Notes under the pieces: model-generated
What the model was told of the DNA's origin: nothing
The model's database searches: none
The model's input: only the letters and a program-made list of their open reading frames with translations
Program-made: the position numbers and the translations under genes
Source: Thermithiobacillus plumbiphilus
GTDB lineage: Bacteria > Pseudomonadota > Gammaproteobacteria > Acidithiobacillales > Thermithiobacillaceae
Direction of reading: 5' to 3'
NCBI RefSeq assembly: GCF_038070005.1
Contig: NZ_JBBPCO010000002.1
Location: forward strand, 248,001 to 312,000
DNA length: 64,000 bases
Shown here: piece by piece, positions 17,455 to 24,906 of the stretch
Position numbering within the stretch: position 1 is the first letter of the stretch
Layout of the letters: each line of letters begins with the position of its first letter

Positions 17455-18194
17455 CTCCAGGCTGGATAAAGCCTGACTGGCCTCTGGCGACGTCGGTTGG
17501 CGCCTGCATCACCACGCGCAATGGGGGCGTCAGCGAAGCATCTTATGCCAGCCTCAATCTTGGCGCGCATGTCGGCGATGATCCACAGGCGGTGGCGCGT
17601 AATCGAGCGATGCTGCGGCAGAAACTCGCTTTGCCGGCGGCGCCGCGCTGGCTGGAACAGGTGCATGGCACCGAGATTGTCGAACTCGATGGGCAGGAAG
17701 CTGGCATACCGCGTGCCGATGGATCAATCACCAGCACCCCAGGTGTGGTGCTTACCGTCCTGACCGCCGATTGCCTGCCGGTGCTGCTGGCGGACACCCA
17801 CACCAGCCGCGTGGCGGCCCTGCACGCCGGCTGGCGTGGGCTGGCCGATGGCATCCTGGAGGCAGGCGTGACGGCGATGCAGCGGCCGCTGCCCACAGTA
17901 CATGCCTATCTCGGGCCGGCCATCGGGCCGGCGGCCTTTGAGGTGGGTGATGAGGTCCGGGCCCGCTTCCTGGCGGACGATCCTGCCAGCGCGCAATGTT
18001 TCAGGCCCTCGCCGGCCGGGCGTTGGCTGGCGGACATCTATGCCCTGGCGCGGCTACGGCTGGAGTCTGCAGGGCTCAAAGCCAGCCATATTCATGGGGG
18101 CGGGCGTTGCACTTTCAGCGAAGCAGAGAGTTTTTTTTCCTATCGGCGCGATGGCGAAACCGGACGCATGGCCAGCCTGATCTGGTTGCCGTGA
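17451..18194 (+). CDS. pgeF: Purine nucleoside / cell-wall editing protein PgeF (YfiH, laccase-domain family)
   Basis: A 247-residue protein of the YfiH/DUF152 family. TADCLPVLLAD, VAALHAGWRGLADGIL and GPAIGPAAFEVG carry the conserved Cys and His residues of the metal site. E. coli PgeF is described as a polyphenol-oxidase-fold enzyme that corrects peptidoglycan precursors, and human and bacterial relatives cleave purine nucleosides. Its ATG overlaps the rluD stop (ATGA). The rluD-pgeF order is widely conserved. The open frame upstream belongs to another frame of rluD and is not part of the gene. Confidence 0.9.
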   Translation: MTPGWIKPDWPLATSVGACITTRNGGVSEASYASLNLGAHVGDDPQAVARNRAMLRQKLALPAAPRWLEQVHGTEIVELDGQEAGIPRADGSITSTPGVVLTVLTADCLPVLLADTHTSRVAALHAGWRGLADGILEAGVTAMQRPLPTVHAYLGPAIGPAAFEVGDEVRARFLADDPASAQCFRPSPAGRWLADIYALARLRLESAGLKASHIHGGGRCTFSEAESFFSYRRDGETGRMASLIWLP

Positions 18195-18220
18195 CAGTGC
18201 CCCGCGCTCTGGGCTAGAGT
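18191..18220 (+). promoter_or_regulatory. Possible promoter of the methionine-salvage operon
   Basis: GTGACA (18191-18196) and TAGAGT (18215-18220) are 18 bases apart at the junction of the pgeF stop and the 80-base gap before mtnD. The -10 resembles the TAGGAT seen before mutS2 and leuA. Confidence 0.35.
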
Positions 18221-18274
18221 AACCGGATTTGCCGGACAGGCCGGCAGCGCCGCCTTTGTTCATGTGAGGAAATG

Positions 18275-18811
18275 ATGGCCAGCTTGAAGCGTCAGAATGG
18301 AACGGTAGAGACTGATATCCGCCTCATTCAGGAAGGCCTTGCCCCGCTAGGTGTGGACCTTCAGTACTGGCCGACTGGCGGCAGTGAGCGTCTGCAGGCA
18401 CTGCTGGCGCAGGCTTCACTGGATGATAACGAAAAGGAAGAACTGCTGCAGGCGCTCGATCACTACTTCGAACAGCTCAAAAGAAATGCGGGTTACCAGA
18501 CGCGTGATCTCATTGTGATTCATGCTGATCTGCCGAACCTCGATGCCATGCTTGCGAAATTTGACAAGTGCCATACCCATGCCGACGATGAGGTGCGCTA
18601 TGTCGTGGATGGGGAGGGCGTGTTTGGATTCGTGCTGCCCGATGGTCAGCAGGTCGAATTGACCATGGCAGCGGGTGATTACATCAATGTTCCCCACAGT
18701 ACTGAGCACTGGTTCCGGCTCACGCCCATGCGTCGGGTGAAGGCCGTGCGCTACTTCACCAGCACGGCCGGCTGGGTTCCCGAATACACTGCCACCCCCA
18801 TCTGTTTATAG
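18275..18811 (+). CDS. mtnD: Acireductone dioxygenase (ARD)
   Basis: Late step of methionine salvage: O2 cleavage of the acireductone 1,2-dihydroxy-5-(methylthio)pentene-3-one, giving the 2-oxo acid precursor of methionine (Fe form) or an off-pathway product (Ni form). The cupin metal ligands are visible in KCHTHADDEVRY (two His and one Glu, near residues 100-106) and in HSTEHWFRL (fourth His). At 178 residues it matches the family. Tandem ATGs lie at 18272 and 18275; the AGGA spacing favours the second. The next gene starts two bases after its stop. It opens a three-gene salvage operon with a RubisCO-like protein and MtnB. Confidence 0.93.
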   Translation: MASLKRQNGTVETDIRLIQEGLAPLGVDLQYWPTGGSERLQALLAQASLDDNEKEELLQALDHYFEQLKRNAGYQTRDLIVIHADLPNLDAMLAKFDKCHTHADDEVRYVVDGEGVFGFVLPDGQQVELTMAAGDYINVPHSTEHWFRLTPMRRVKAVRYFTSTAGWVPEYTATPICL

Positions 18812-18813
18812 CC

Positions 18814-19986
18814 ATGAATGATCAGATCGAGGTGAGCTATCGCTTTCCGCCTGGCGTGGATGCCGGGCGGCAGGCGCGCGTGATTGCGGTCGGCCAGACT
18901 GCCGGCTCCTGGGATGCGCGTTTCCAGCATCGGGAAGCGCAGTTGCGGGAACATCTGGCCGAGGTGCTGTCCGTGGAACCGCTCTCGGATGGCTCGCATG
19001 CGGCAAAGGTGGCCTTTCCGCGCGCCAATGTCAGTGGCGACATCGGCAGCCTGCTGACCATGATCTTCGGCAAGTATTCGCTCGGTGGACCGGCCAAGGT
19101 CATCCGCCTGAAACTGCCCGATGATTATGGCCTGAGACCCCGTTTCGGCATCCAGGGGATTCGTGAGCGCCTGGGCGTGCAGGACCGGCCTTTGGTGATG
19201 GCGATCTTCAAGCCGGCGCTTGGATTGAGTGCCGATGACCACGCCGAAATCCTGCGCGAAGTCGCCTTCGCCGGGCTGGATATCATCAAGGATGACGAGA
19301 TCCTGCCCGACCTGTCCGAGGCACCGACCATTGAGCGGGTGCGCGCCTGCAGGCGGGTGATCGAGGAGGTCGGTCGCGAAACCGGCCGGGAGCCAGTTTA
19401 TGCGGTGAATCTCAGCGGCCGGGCGGACCAGTTGCTGGCGCAGGCTCGCATGCTGGTGGCCGAAGGCGCCAATGCCTTGCTGCTGAACGTGCTGCCCTAT
19501 GGCTACGCCGTCCTGGAAGCGCTCGCCACGGACCCGAGCGTGCAGGTACCGATCTTCACCCATCCGGCTCTGGCCGGCGCCTGGTGTGCGGCGCCGGATC
19601 ATGGCTTTGACTATGGTGTGGTGTTGGGCACGCTCATAGCCCATGCTGGGGCTGACGCCGTGCTCTATCCCGCCCACTATGGCAGCCTGCCCTTTGCAGC
19701 GGAAACCGAAGCTGACATTCGCGATATCCTGCGTGGCCGTGGCGTTTTCCCGGTACCCTCGGCCGGCATTCATCCGGGCGTGGTGCCTCGCGCTTTGTGG
19801 GATTACGGCAAAGATGTGATTCTCAATGCCGGCGGCGGCATCATGGATCATCCGGAAGGTCCGGCAGCCGGGGTGAAGGCCTTTTTCGAGGCCCTGGATC
19901 GCGCCGTGCCCGGTCAGGCCTTCCGGCTCCAAGATGTGCCGGAGGGACCGTTACGTACAGCCCTGGTGCGCTGGGGAGTGGCCTAG
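18814..19986 (+). CDS. mtnW: RubisCO-like protein (form IV), probable 2,3-diketo-5-methylthiopentyl-1-phosphate enolase
   Basis: A 390-residue RubisCO-fold protein. Kept from RubisCO are Lys133 in IFKPALGLSADD (Lys175 in RubisCO), the Mg-binding set Lys159, Asp161 and Glu162 in AGLDIIKDDEI (Lys201, Asp203, Glu204), His250 in FTHPAL, and GGGIMDHPEG. Lost are the second Lys of KPKLG (Ala135 here) and the loop-6 Lys, so it cannot fix CO2. Lys87 in FGKYSL stands close to where MtnW enolases carry their general base, and the 26-residue spacing of Lys133 and Lys159 equals that in MtnW. Flanked by mtnD and mtnB with gaps of two and zero bases, it most likely tautomerises the diketone intermediate. 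A different form IV subgroup cannot be excluded without a tree. Confidence 0.85.
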   Translation: MNDQIEVSYRFPPGVDAGRQARVIAVGQTAGSWDARFQHREAQLREHLAEVLSVEPLSDGSHAAKVAFPRANVSGDIGSLLTMIFGKYSLGGPAKVIRLKLPDDYGLRPRFGIQGIRERLGVQDRPLVMAIFKPALGLSADDHAEILREVAFAGLDIIKDDEILPDLSEAPTIERVRACRRVIEEVGRETGREPVYAVNLSGRADQLLAQARMLVAEGANALLLNVLPYGYAVLEALATDPSVQVPIFTHPALAGAWCAAPDHGFDYGVVLGTLIAHAGADAVLYPAHYGSLPFAAETEADIRDILRGRGVFPVPSAGIHPGVVPRALWDYGKDVILNAGGGIMDHPEGPAAGVKAFFEALDRAVPGQAFRLQDVPEGPLRTALVRWGVA

Positions 19987-20628
19987 ATGGCGGGCGCGGC
20001 AGTGACTGACGAACGCCGCGAGCTGGCGGCGGCCGCCCGCCACTTCTACCAGCGGGGCTGGATGGTGGGTACGGCTGGCAATCTCTCGGCGCGCGCCAGT
20101 GCGGGTGGGTTCTGGATCACCGCCAGTGGTCGTCACAAGGGCGAGCTGACGGACAAGGATTTCATCCGTGTCGATATGGACGGTCAGGTGCTCGAAAGTC
20201 CCGATCTCCAGGGCCGCCCCTCCGCCGAGACCAGCATCCATCAGGCCATCTATCGGGCCTTCCCGGAAACCGGCGCGATATTCCATGTGCATTCCGTGGA
20301 AGCGAACATTGCCGCGCACTGGGGGGAGAAGGGGCGCCTGCGTCTGCCTGCCCTGGAGATGATCAAGGGCCTGGGAGTCTGGGAGGAAAATCCGCTCGTG
20401 GATCTGCCGGTCTTTGAAAATCTGCCGCATGTGCCGGATATCTCGGCGCTCATAGCCGAGCGGCTGGAACAGGAACGGCCGCAGATCCCGGCACTCCTGA
20501 TCAACCTGCATGGCGCGACGGTCTGGGGAAAGGACTGCACGGCTGCCTTGCATCACACCGAATTGCTGGAATACATTTTTCGTTACATGGTCACGGCCCG
20601 CATGGCCGGATTGGGAGGGTATGCATGA
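19987..20628 (+). CDS. mtnB: Methylthioribulose-1-phosphate dehydratase
   Basis: A 213-residue class II aldolase-fold zinc enzyme that dehydrates 5-methylthioribulose-1-phosphate to the diketone used by the preceding gene product. GTAGNLSARAS near residue 30, the zinc pair in FHVHSVEANIAAHW and the third His in INLHGATVWGKD are visible; the HGAxVWG form is typical of MtnB. It starts directly after the RLP stop, so the operon holds three consecutive salvage steps. Its end overlaps the next gene by four bases. Confidence 0.92.
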   Translation: MAGAAVTDERRELAAAARHFYQRGWMVGTAGNLSARASAGGFWITASGRHKGELTDKDFIRVDMDGQVLESPDLQGRPSAETSIHQAIYRAFPETGAIFHVHSVEANIAAHWGEKGRLRLPALEMIKGLGVWEENPLVDLPVFENLPHVPDISALIAERLEQERPQIPALLINLHGATVWGKDCTAALHHTELLEYIFRYMVTARMAGLGGYA

Positions 20629-21152
20629 AAAGCCAGGCGATTTTGACGGTGATCGGCCAGGACCGGCCGGGGATCGTGTCCGCAGTCAGTCAGGCACTTT
20701 ACAATGCCGGATGCTCCATCGAGGACGCCTCGATGATGCGTCTGGGCGGCTACTTCGCCATCATGCAGGTGCTGCGCTATCCGCGGGATCTCGGTTCGGT
20801 GGAGGCAGCGCTCGACAGCGCCACCAAAAAGCTGGATCTGAAAATGCATCTCGACCCGGTGGCACCCTACAGTGGAGCGGCCGAGATCCCGCCCAACTGC
20901 CGTGTCACCGTGTTCGGGGCCGATCACCCCGGTATCGTCGCTCATGTGACCGGGGCCCTGGCGGAAGTGGGGTTCAATATCATCGACCTCAACAGCCATC
21001 TCTCGGGTGGCGAGGATCGTCCGGTCTATATCATGACCATTCAGGGCAGTGCGCCGGGTGGGGTGGACGCCGTGGAAGCGGCGCTGAGCTCGGTGCGTGC
21101 AGAGGAAAGCGTGGAAATCCGGGTCAGTCCGGTCGATACGCTCATGCTCTAG
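20625..21152 (+). CDS. GcvR-like protein with two ACT domains
   Basis: A 175-residue protein of two ACT domains, at about residues 3-80 (TVIGQDRPGIVSAVSQALYN) and 90-172 (VFGADHPGIVAHVTGALAEV). This is the architecture of the glycine cleavage repressor partner GcvR and of related amino-acid sensors. No DNA-binding domain is present, so it would act through a partner or as a small-molecule sensor. It overlaps mtnB by four bases and precedes def by one base. What it senses is unknown; the methionine-salvage context makes methionine or glycine candidates. Confidence 0.8.
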   Translation: MKSQAILTVIGQDRPGIVSAVSQALYNAGCSIEDASMMRLGGYFAIMQVLRYPRDLGSVEAALDSATKKLDLKMHLDPVAPYSGAAEIPPNCRVTVFGADHPGIVAHVTGALAEVGFNIIDLNSHLSGGEDRPVYIMTIQGSAPGGVDAVEAALSSVRAEESVEIRVSPVDTLML

Positions 21153-21153
21153 A

Positions 21154-21654
21154 ATGGAAGCACTCCCGATCCTGACCTACCCGGACCCGCGTCTGAAGCA
21201 GACCAGCGAGGCGGTTACGCAGATCGACGGGGAACTCGTGGCCTTTGTCGGGCAACTGAAGCAGACCATGTATGCCGGACCCGGTGGGGTGGGCATTGCC
21301 GCGCCGCAGGTCGGGCGTTTTCAGCGCATCGTGCTGGTGGATGTCAGCCCGAAGCTCAAGGACAAGTGTCATGGTTTCCTGACCCTGATCAATCCGCGCC
21401 TGCTGGAGTGGAACGGCATGGCCGTGGGGCGCGAAGGCTGCATGTCGGTGCCGGACTTTACCGGCAATGTCATCCGCGCCGAGGAAATCCTGGTGCAGGC
21501 CCAGGATCTCAATGGTCGGGAACATGCCTACGAGTTCGAGGGCTTCGAGGCGCGTGCCGTGCAGCACGAGATGGACCACCTGGAAGGTCTGCTGTTTCTG
21601 GATCGACTGGTCAGCCGCAATGCCGATCTTTTCAAGCGCAAGCGTTATAAGTAG
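21154..21654 (+). CDS. def: Peptide deformylase
   Basis: Removes the formyl group from nascent N-formylmethionine. All three signature motifs are present in 166 residues: GVGIAAPQVG, EGCMSVP (Met where most have Leu) with the metal Cys, and AVQHEMDHLEG with the two metal His and catalytic Glu. It starts one base after the ACT-domain gene. It is probably a second or operon-embedded Def, since the usual def-fmt pair is not here. Its stop is six bases from the convergent cydB stop. Confidence 0.95.
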   Translation: MEALPILTYPDPRLKQTSEAVTQIDGELVAFVGQLKQTMYAGPGGVGIAAPQVGRFQRIVLVDVSPKLKDKCHGFLTLINPRLLEWNGMAVGREGCMSVPDFTGNVIRAEEILVQAQDLNGREHAYEFEGFEARAVQHEMDHLEGLLFLDRLVSRNADLFKRKRYK

Positions 21655-21660
21655 CCCGCT

Positions 21661-22686
21661 TCATTCATCATCGGCGTAGGCCGGCAGGTCTTCGGCCTTG
21701 CCTCGGAATACCCGGTACATGTACCAGTTGTAAATGATCATGATGGGCACGAAGAAGATCACCACCGCGAGCATCAGCACGACGGTATTCAATGGGGCCA
21801 GGGCCTCATAGATGCGCAACCGGGTGGGGATGAGATAGGGAAACAGGGTGGCAGCCAGCCCGGCGAAGGAACTGAGGAAAACGATCAGGGTCCAGAAGAA
21901 GGGGCCTGTTTCGGACTGCTGCTCCAGGCTGCGCCAGAGCCGGTAATACGCATAGATGGCGATCAGCGGCAGTATGGCATACAAAAACAGGTTTGGCAGG
22001 GTGAACCAACGCGCCATGACATAAGTATGTACCAAGGGGGTGTAAATCGTCACTGCTGCCGCGACCAGCATCGGATAGGGCATGATTTTATAAGCGAGAC
22101 GATAAAAGGCGGCCTGTGGCTCGCCCTCGGTTTTCATGATCAGATAGCCTGCACCGAGCAGGGCATAGCCGGTAATCACGCCGACACTGACAATGAGCGT
22201 GAAGGGATCCAGCCAGGCCAGCAAGGATGCCTGACTTTCTCCGGGGTCAATGTTGAAACCGGCAATGATCTCCCCAAGAATCAGGCCTTGTGCCGCGGCG
22301 GCTAGCAGGCTGCCAATGCCGAAGGCCCATTCCCACATTCGCTTGTTTTCCGCGTGTTCGCGGTATTCGAAGGCCACCCCGCGCAGGGCAAATCCAAACA
22401 GCAGCAGGAACGCGGGTACATAAACTGCCGGCAGCATCATGCCATAGGCCAGCGGGAAGGCGCCGAACAGAATGCCGCCCACCACCACCAGCCAGGATTC
22501 ATTGGCGTCCCAGACCGTACCCAGGCTCTGCATCATGATGCCCACCCGGGTTTTTTCCGAGGGTAGCAATGAAAGAATTCCCACCCCGAGATCAAAGCCA
22601 TCCAGCACCACATAGGCCACCAGGAAAAAGCCCAGGAGCAGAAACCAGATGACAGCGACCTGACCGATCAGTTGTGTGTTGTCCAT
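21661..22686 (-). CDS. cydB: Cytochrome bd ubiquinol oxidase subunit II
   Basis: A 341-residue subunit with about eight membrane helices. The start LLGFFLVAYVVLDGFDLGVG is diagnostic for CydB. With CydA it forms a quinol oxidase that reduces O2 to water without pumping protons. It follows cydA by eight bases. No small cydX-like ORF is apparent after it; the plus-strand def gene ends six bases beyond its stop. Confidence 0.94.
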   Translation of the reverse strand: MDNTQLIGQVAVIWFLLLGFFLVAYVVLDGFDLGVGILSLLPSEKTRVGIMMQSLGTVWDANESWLVVVGGILFGAFPLAYGMMLPAVYVPAFLLLFGFALRGVAFEYREHAENKRMWEWAFGIGSLLAAAAQGLILGEIIAGFNIDPGESQASLLAWLDPFTLIVSVGVITGYALLGAGYLIMKTEGEPQAAFYRLAYKIMPYPMLVAAAVTIYTPLVHTYVMARWFTLPNLFLYAILPLIAIYAYYRLWRSLEQQSETGPFFWTLIVFLSSFAGLAATLFPYLIPTRLRIYEALAPLNTVVLMLAVVIFFVPIMIIYNWYMYRVFRGKAEDLPAYADDE

Positions 22687-22694
22687 GCCTTCTC

Positions 22695-24107
22695 CTAGCT
22701 CCCCTGGGTACGGTGGGCAAGTTCCGCTGAGGGTTTGTGAGATCCCGAGAAGGTCTTGATCGGTGTGTCGAGATCCGGTCCCTCGCGCAGGATCCGGCGC
22801 GCGAAGTAAAAGCCGATGACGATCAGGGTGGTGTAGAGCAAGGCATAGCTGCCCAGGGACCAGATCAGGCTTTGCAGGGGGATCTGGCTATATGCATGCT
22901 CCGTGCGCATGATGCCGTAGATGACCCAGGGCTGGCGTCCGACCTCACGCAGGAACCAGCCGGACTCCACAGCCAGATAGGCCAGCGGAATGCTCAGGAT
23001 CCAGGCCCGCCAGAGCCAGCGTTGACGCGGGGCATGTGTCATGTCCAGCCGCCCGCGCCACCATAGCCAGCCGGTCCAGAGCGCCAGACCAGCGAAGAAA
23101 AAGCCGATCGCCATCATGATGCGGAAGGTATAGTAGGGGATCAGGACGGGTGGCTGGTCTTCACGTGGAAACTCGCGCAGGCCGATCACTGATGCCTTGG
23201 GATCGTGGTGGATCAGCAAGCTCAGGACATATGGAATTTCGATTGACCAGTCATTGCTTTGCGTTTCCCGGTTGGGCCAGGCGAGCAGAGACCAGGAGGC
23301 GCCAGTACCGGGTGGATTGGTATTCCAGTGGGCCTCGGTGGCCGCCAGCTTGGCGGGCTGATGATGGGCGATGTTCTGGCCTTCCCAGTCACCCAGCAAT
23401 ACCTGGAGGGGCGCGACCAGTATGAGGGCAGTCAGGGAAATCTTCAGTAATCTGAGGAAAAAATCAGTATTCCTGCCCTTGAGGATGTACCAGGCACTTA
23501 TTCCGCCCGTGACGAACAGGGAAAGTTCGATGCTGGCCATTTCCATGTGCAGAAAGGAAGCCGGGAAGCTCGGGTTGAAAATTGCCGCCAGATAATCGCT
23601 GATGACGATCTTGTCATTTACGAGTGTGATGCCGGAGGGCGTCTGCATCCAGGAACTCGCGGACATGATCCAGAAAGCTGACAAAGTGGCGGCGAAAGTG
23701 ACGATACCGGTGGCAGCCAGATGTGCTTTGGGGGGTACCCGTGTCCAGCCAAACACCATGATGCTCAGGAAGGCCGCTTCGAGCATGAAGGCCAGCACCG
23801 CCTCGAAGCCCAGCAGGTTGCCGAGAAAGGCACCGTTGTTGGTAGACAGCGGTCCCCAGTTGACGCCGAAGAGAAACTCCATGGGAATGCCGCTGACCAC
23901 GCCGATGCCGAAATTCAGGACGAAGATTCGCATCCAGAACTTGGTGTGCTGCAGATAGAACAGATCCTTCGTTCTGACCCAACTCGCTTCCAGGAAGAAG
24001 ATGATGAGGCTCAGGCCGATGGTCAGCGGTGGAAAGAGAATATGCAATCCGGCGACCACTGCGAACTGCACACGGGAGAGCATTTCCACATTCAGGATTT
24101 CGCTCAA
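22695..24107 (-). CDS. cydA: Cytochrome bd ubiquinol oxidase subunit I
   Basis: A 470-residue, nine-helix haem-bearing subunit. Haem-ligand regions are visible: VVAGLHILFPPLTIG near the start, SFLHMEMASIELSLF, and ESGWFLREVGRQPWVIYG with the conserved GRQPW. The quinol loop has GDWEGQNIAHHQPAKLAAT and is short, as in CIO-type enzymes. The start is set at a TTG at 24107, six bases after a GAGGAGG; the first internal ATG (24083) would leave a truncated N-terminus with no such site. Upstream sulfide:quinone oxidoreductase-like genes on the same strand could feed it quinol. Confidence 0.92.
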   Translation of the reverse strand: MSEILNVEMLSRVQFAVVAGLHILFPPLTIGLSLIIFFLEASWVRTKDLFYLQHTKFWMRIFVLNFGIGVVSGIPMEFLFGVNWGPLSTNNGAFLGNLLGFEAVLAFMLEAAFLSIMVFGWTRVPPKAHLAATGIVTFAATLSAFWIMSASSWMQTPSGITLVNDKIVISDYLAAIFNPSFPASFLHMEMASIELSLFVTGGISAWYILKGRNTDFFLRLLKISLTALILVAPLQVLLGDWEGQNIAHHQPAKLAATEAHWNTNPPGTGASWSLLAWPNRETQSNDWSIEIPYVLSLLIHHDPKASVIGLREFPREDQPPVLIPYYTFRIMMAIGFFFAGLALWTGWLWWRGRLDMTHAPRQRWLWRAWILSIPLAYLAVESGWFLREVGRQPWVIYGIMRTEHAYSQIPLQSLIWSLGSYALLYTTLIVIGFYFARRILREGPDLDTPIKTFSGSHKPSAELAHRTQGS

Positions 24108-24113
24108 GAAATG

Positions 24114-24120
24114 CCTCCTC
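24114..24120 (-). promoter_or_regulatory. Strong Shine-Dalgarno that fixes a TTG start for cydA
   Basis: GAGGAGG on the minus strand lies six bases before TTG at 24107. It has no other suitable start codon in range, so it decides the cydA start. Confidence 0.75.
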
Positions 24121-24233
24121 GACGTGTAACAGGTCACTGCCAGCAGCTTAGCCTGCTCTGTCGTGGATCTACATGAGACTTAGGCCATATACTAATATGT
24201 AAATCAGCATGGTTTCGAATGACGGCACATGGC

Positions 24234-24896
24234 TCATTCCTGCTTGTCAGGCTGGGCGGCAAGGTTCTCGTTGTCCTCCTTCGTGTGGAGCTGTTTCATG
24301 AGCAGCGGAAACAGCGTGACCATCTGATGCAGCCCACGCTGGGTCTGGGGGTCGCGCAGCAGATGATAGATGCCGCTCCAGCCACCCTTGAAACGGTCCT
24401 GAGCCTGATCGGCCTCTTCCAGCAGGGCATTTTCCGCCGCCGCCATGATCTGATCGAGATGGGTGATACGGTGACCAAGGGTGCCTACGCGTTCGGACTG
24501 TTCCGCCTGCTCCATGAGGTCGCCGATCAGGGCCGCAATATGCAGGTTGTCGTGCACGCCCTGATAGTAATCGCCCAGCGTGCGCAACAACTCGAAGACA
24601 TGGTTGCGGTGCAGGTTGTCCAGGGTCTCCAGCAGATCGAGCAACGCCACATCCACCTCGTGGCGCTGAATGTAGGCGGTGGCTGCCACGATCAGTTCGG
24701 TGATGTCACCGGCCCAGTGTTTCTGCACGAAATCCAGGCTGGCCTGACCGGCGCGCATGAGTTCCGGCAGGGCCTGGGCCATGGTCTCGCGTTCCTCGGG
24801 AGAACTGTTTTTCGCCAGCCCGCTGCAGAGGTCGCCGAGCCAGGCCAAACCCGCCCACTGCTCCTGGGTGAGCGGCGTTTGCTGATTCGTATCCAT
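24234..24896 (-). CDS. DUF1641-domain protein
   Basis: A 220-residue soluble helical protein. The C-terminal part with KGGWSGIYHLLRDPQTQRGL is the DUF1641 signature, and the family is typically encoded beside sulfide:quinone or other pyridine-nucleotide-like flavoproteins, as here (10-base gap after the SQR-like gene). The N-terminal region is rich in Gln, Glu and Leu and probably all helical. The molecular role of the family is not established; a partner or chaperone of the adjacent flavoprotein is the usual guess. Confidence 0.8.
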   Translation of the reverse strand: MDTNQQTPLTQEQWAGLAWLGDLCSGLAKNSSPEERETMAQALPELMRAGQASLDFVQKHWAGDITELIVAATAYIQRHEVDVALLDLLETLDNLHRNHVFELLRTLGDYYQGVHDNLHIAALIGDLMEQAEQSERVGTLGHRITHLDQIMAAAENALLEEADQAQDRFKGGWSGIYHLLRDPQTQRGLHQMVTLFPLLMKQLHTKEDNENLAAQPDKQE

Positions 24897-24906
24897 GCAT
24901 GTCTCC

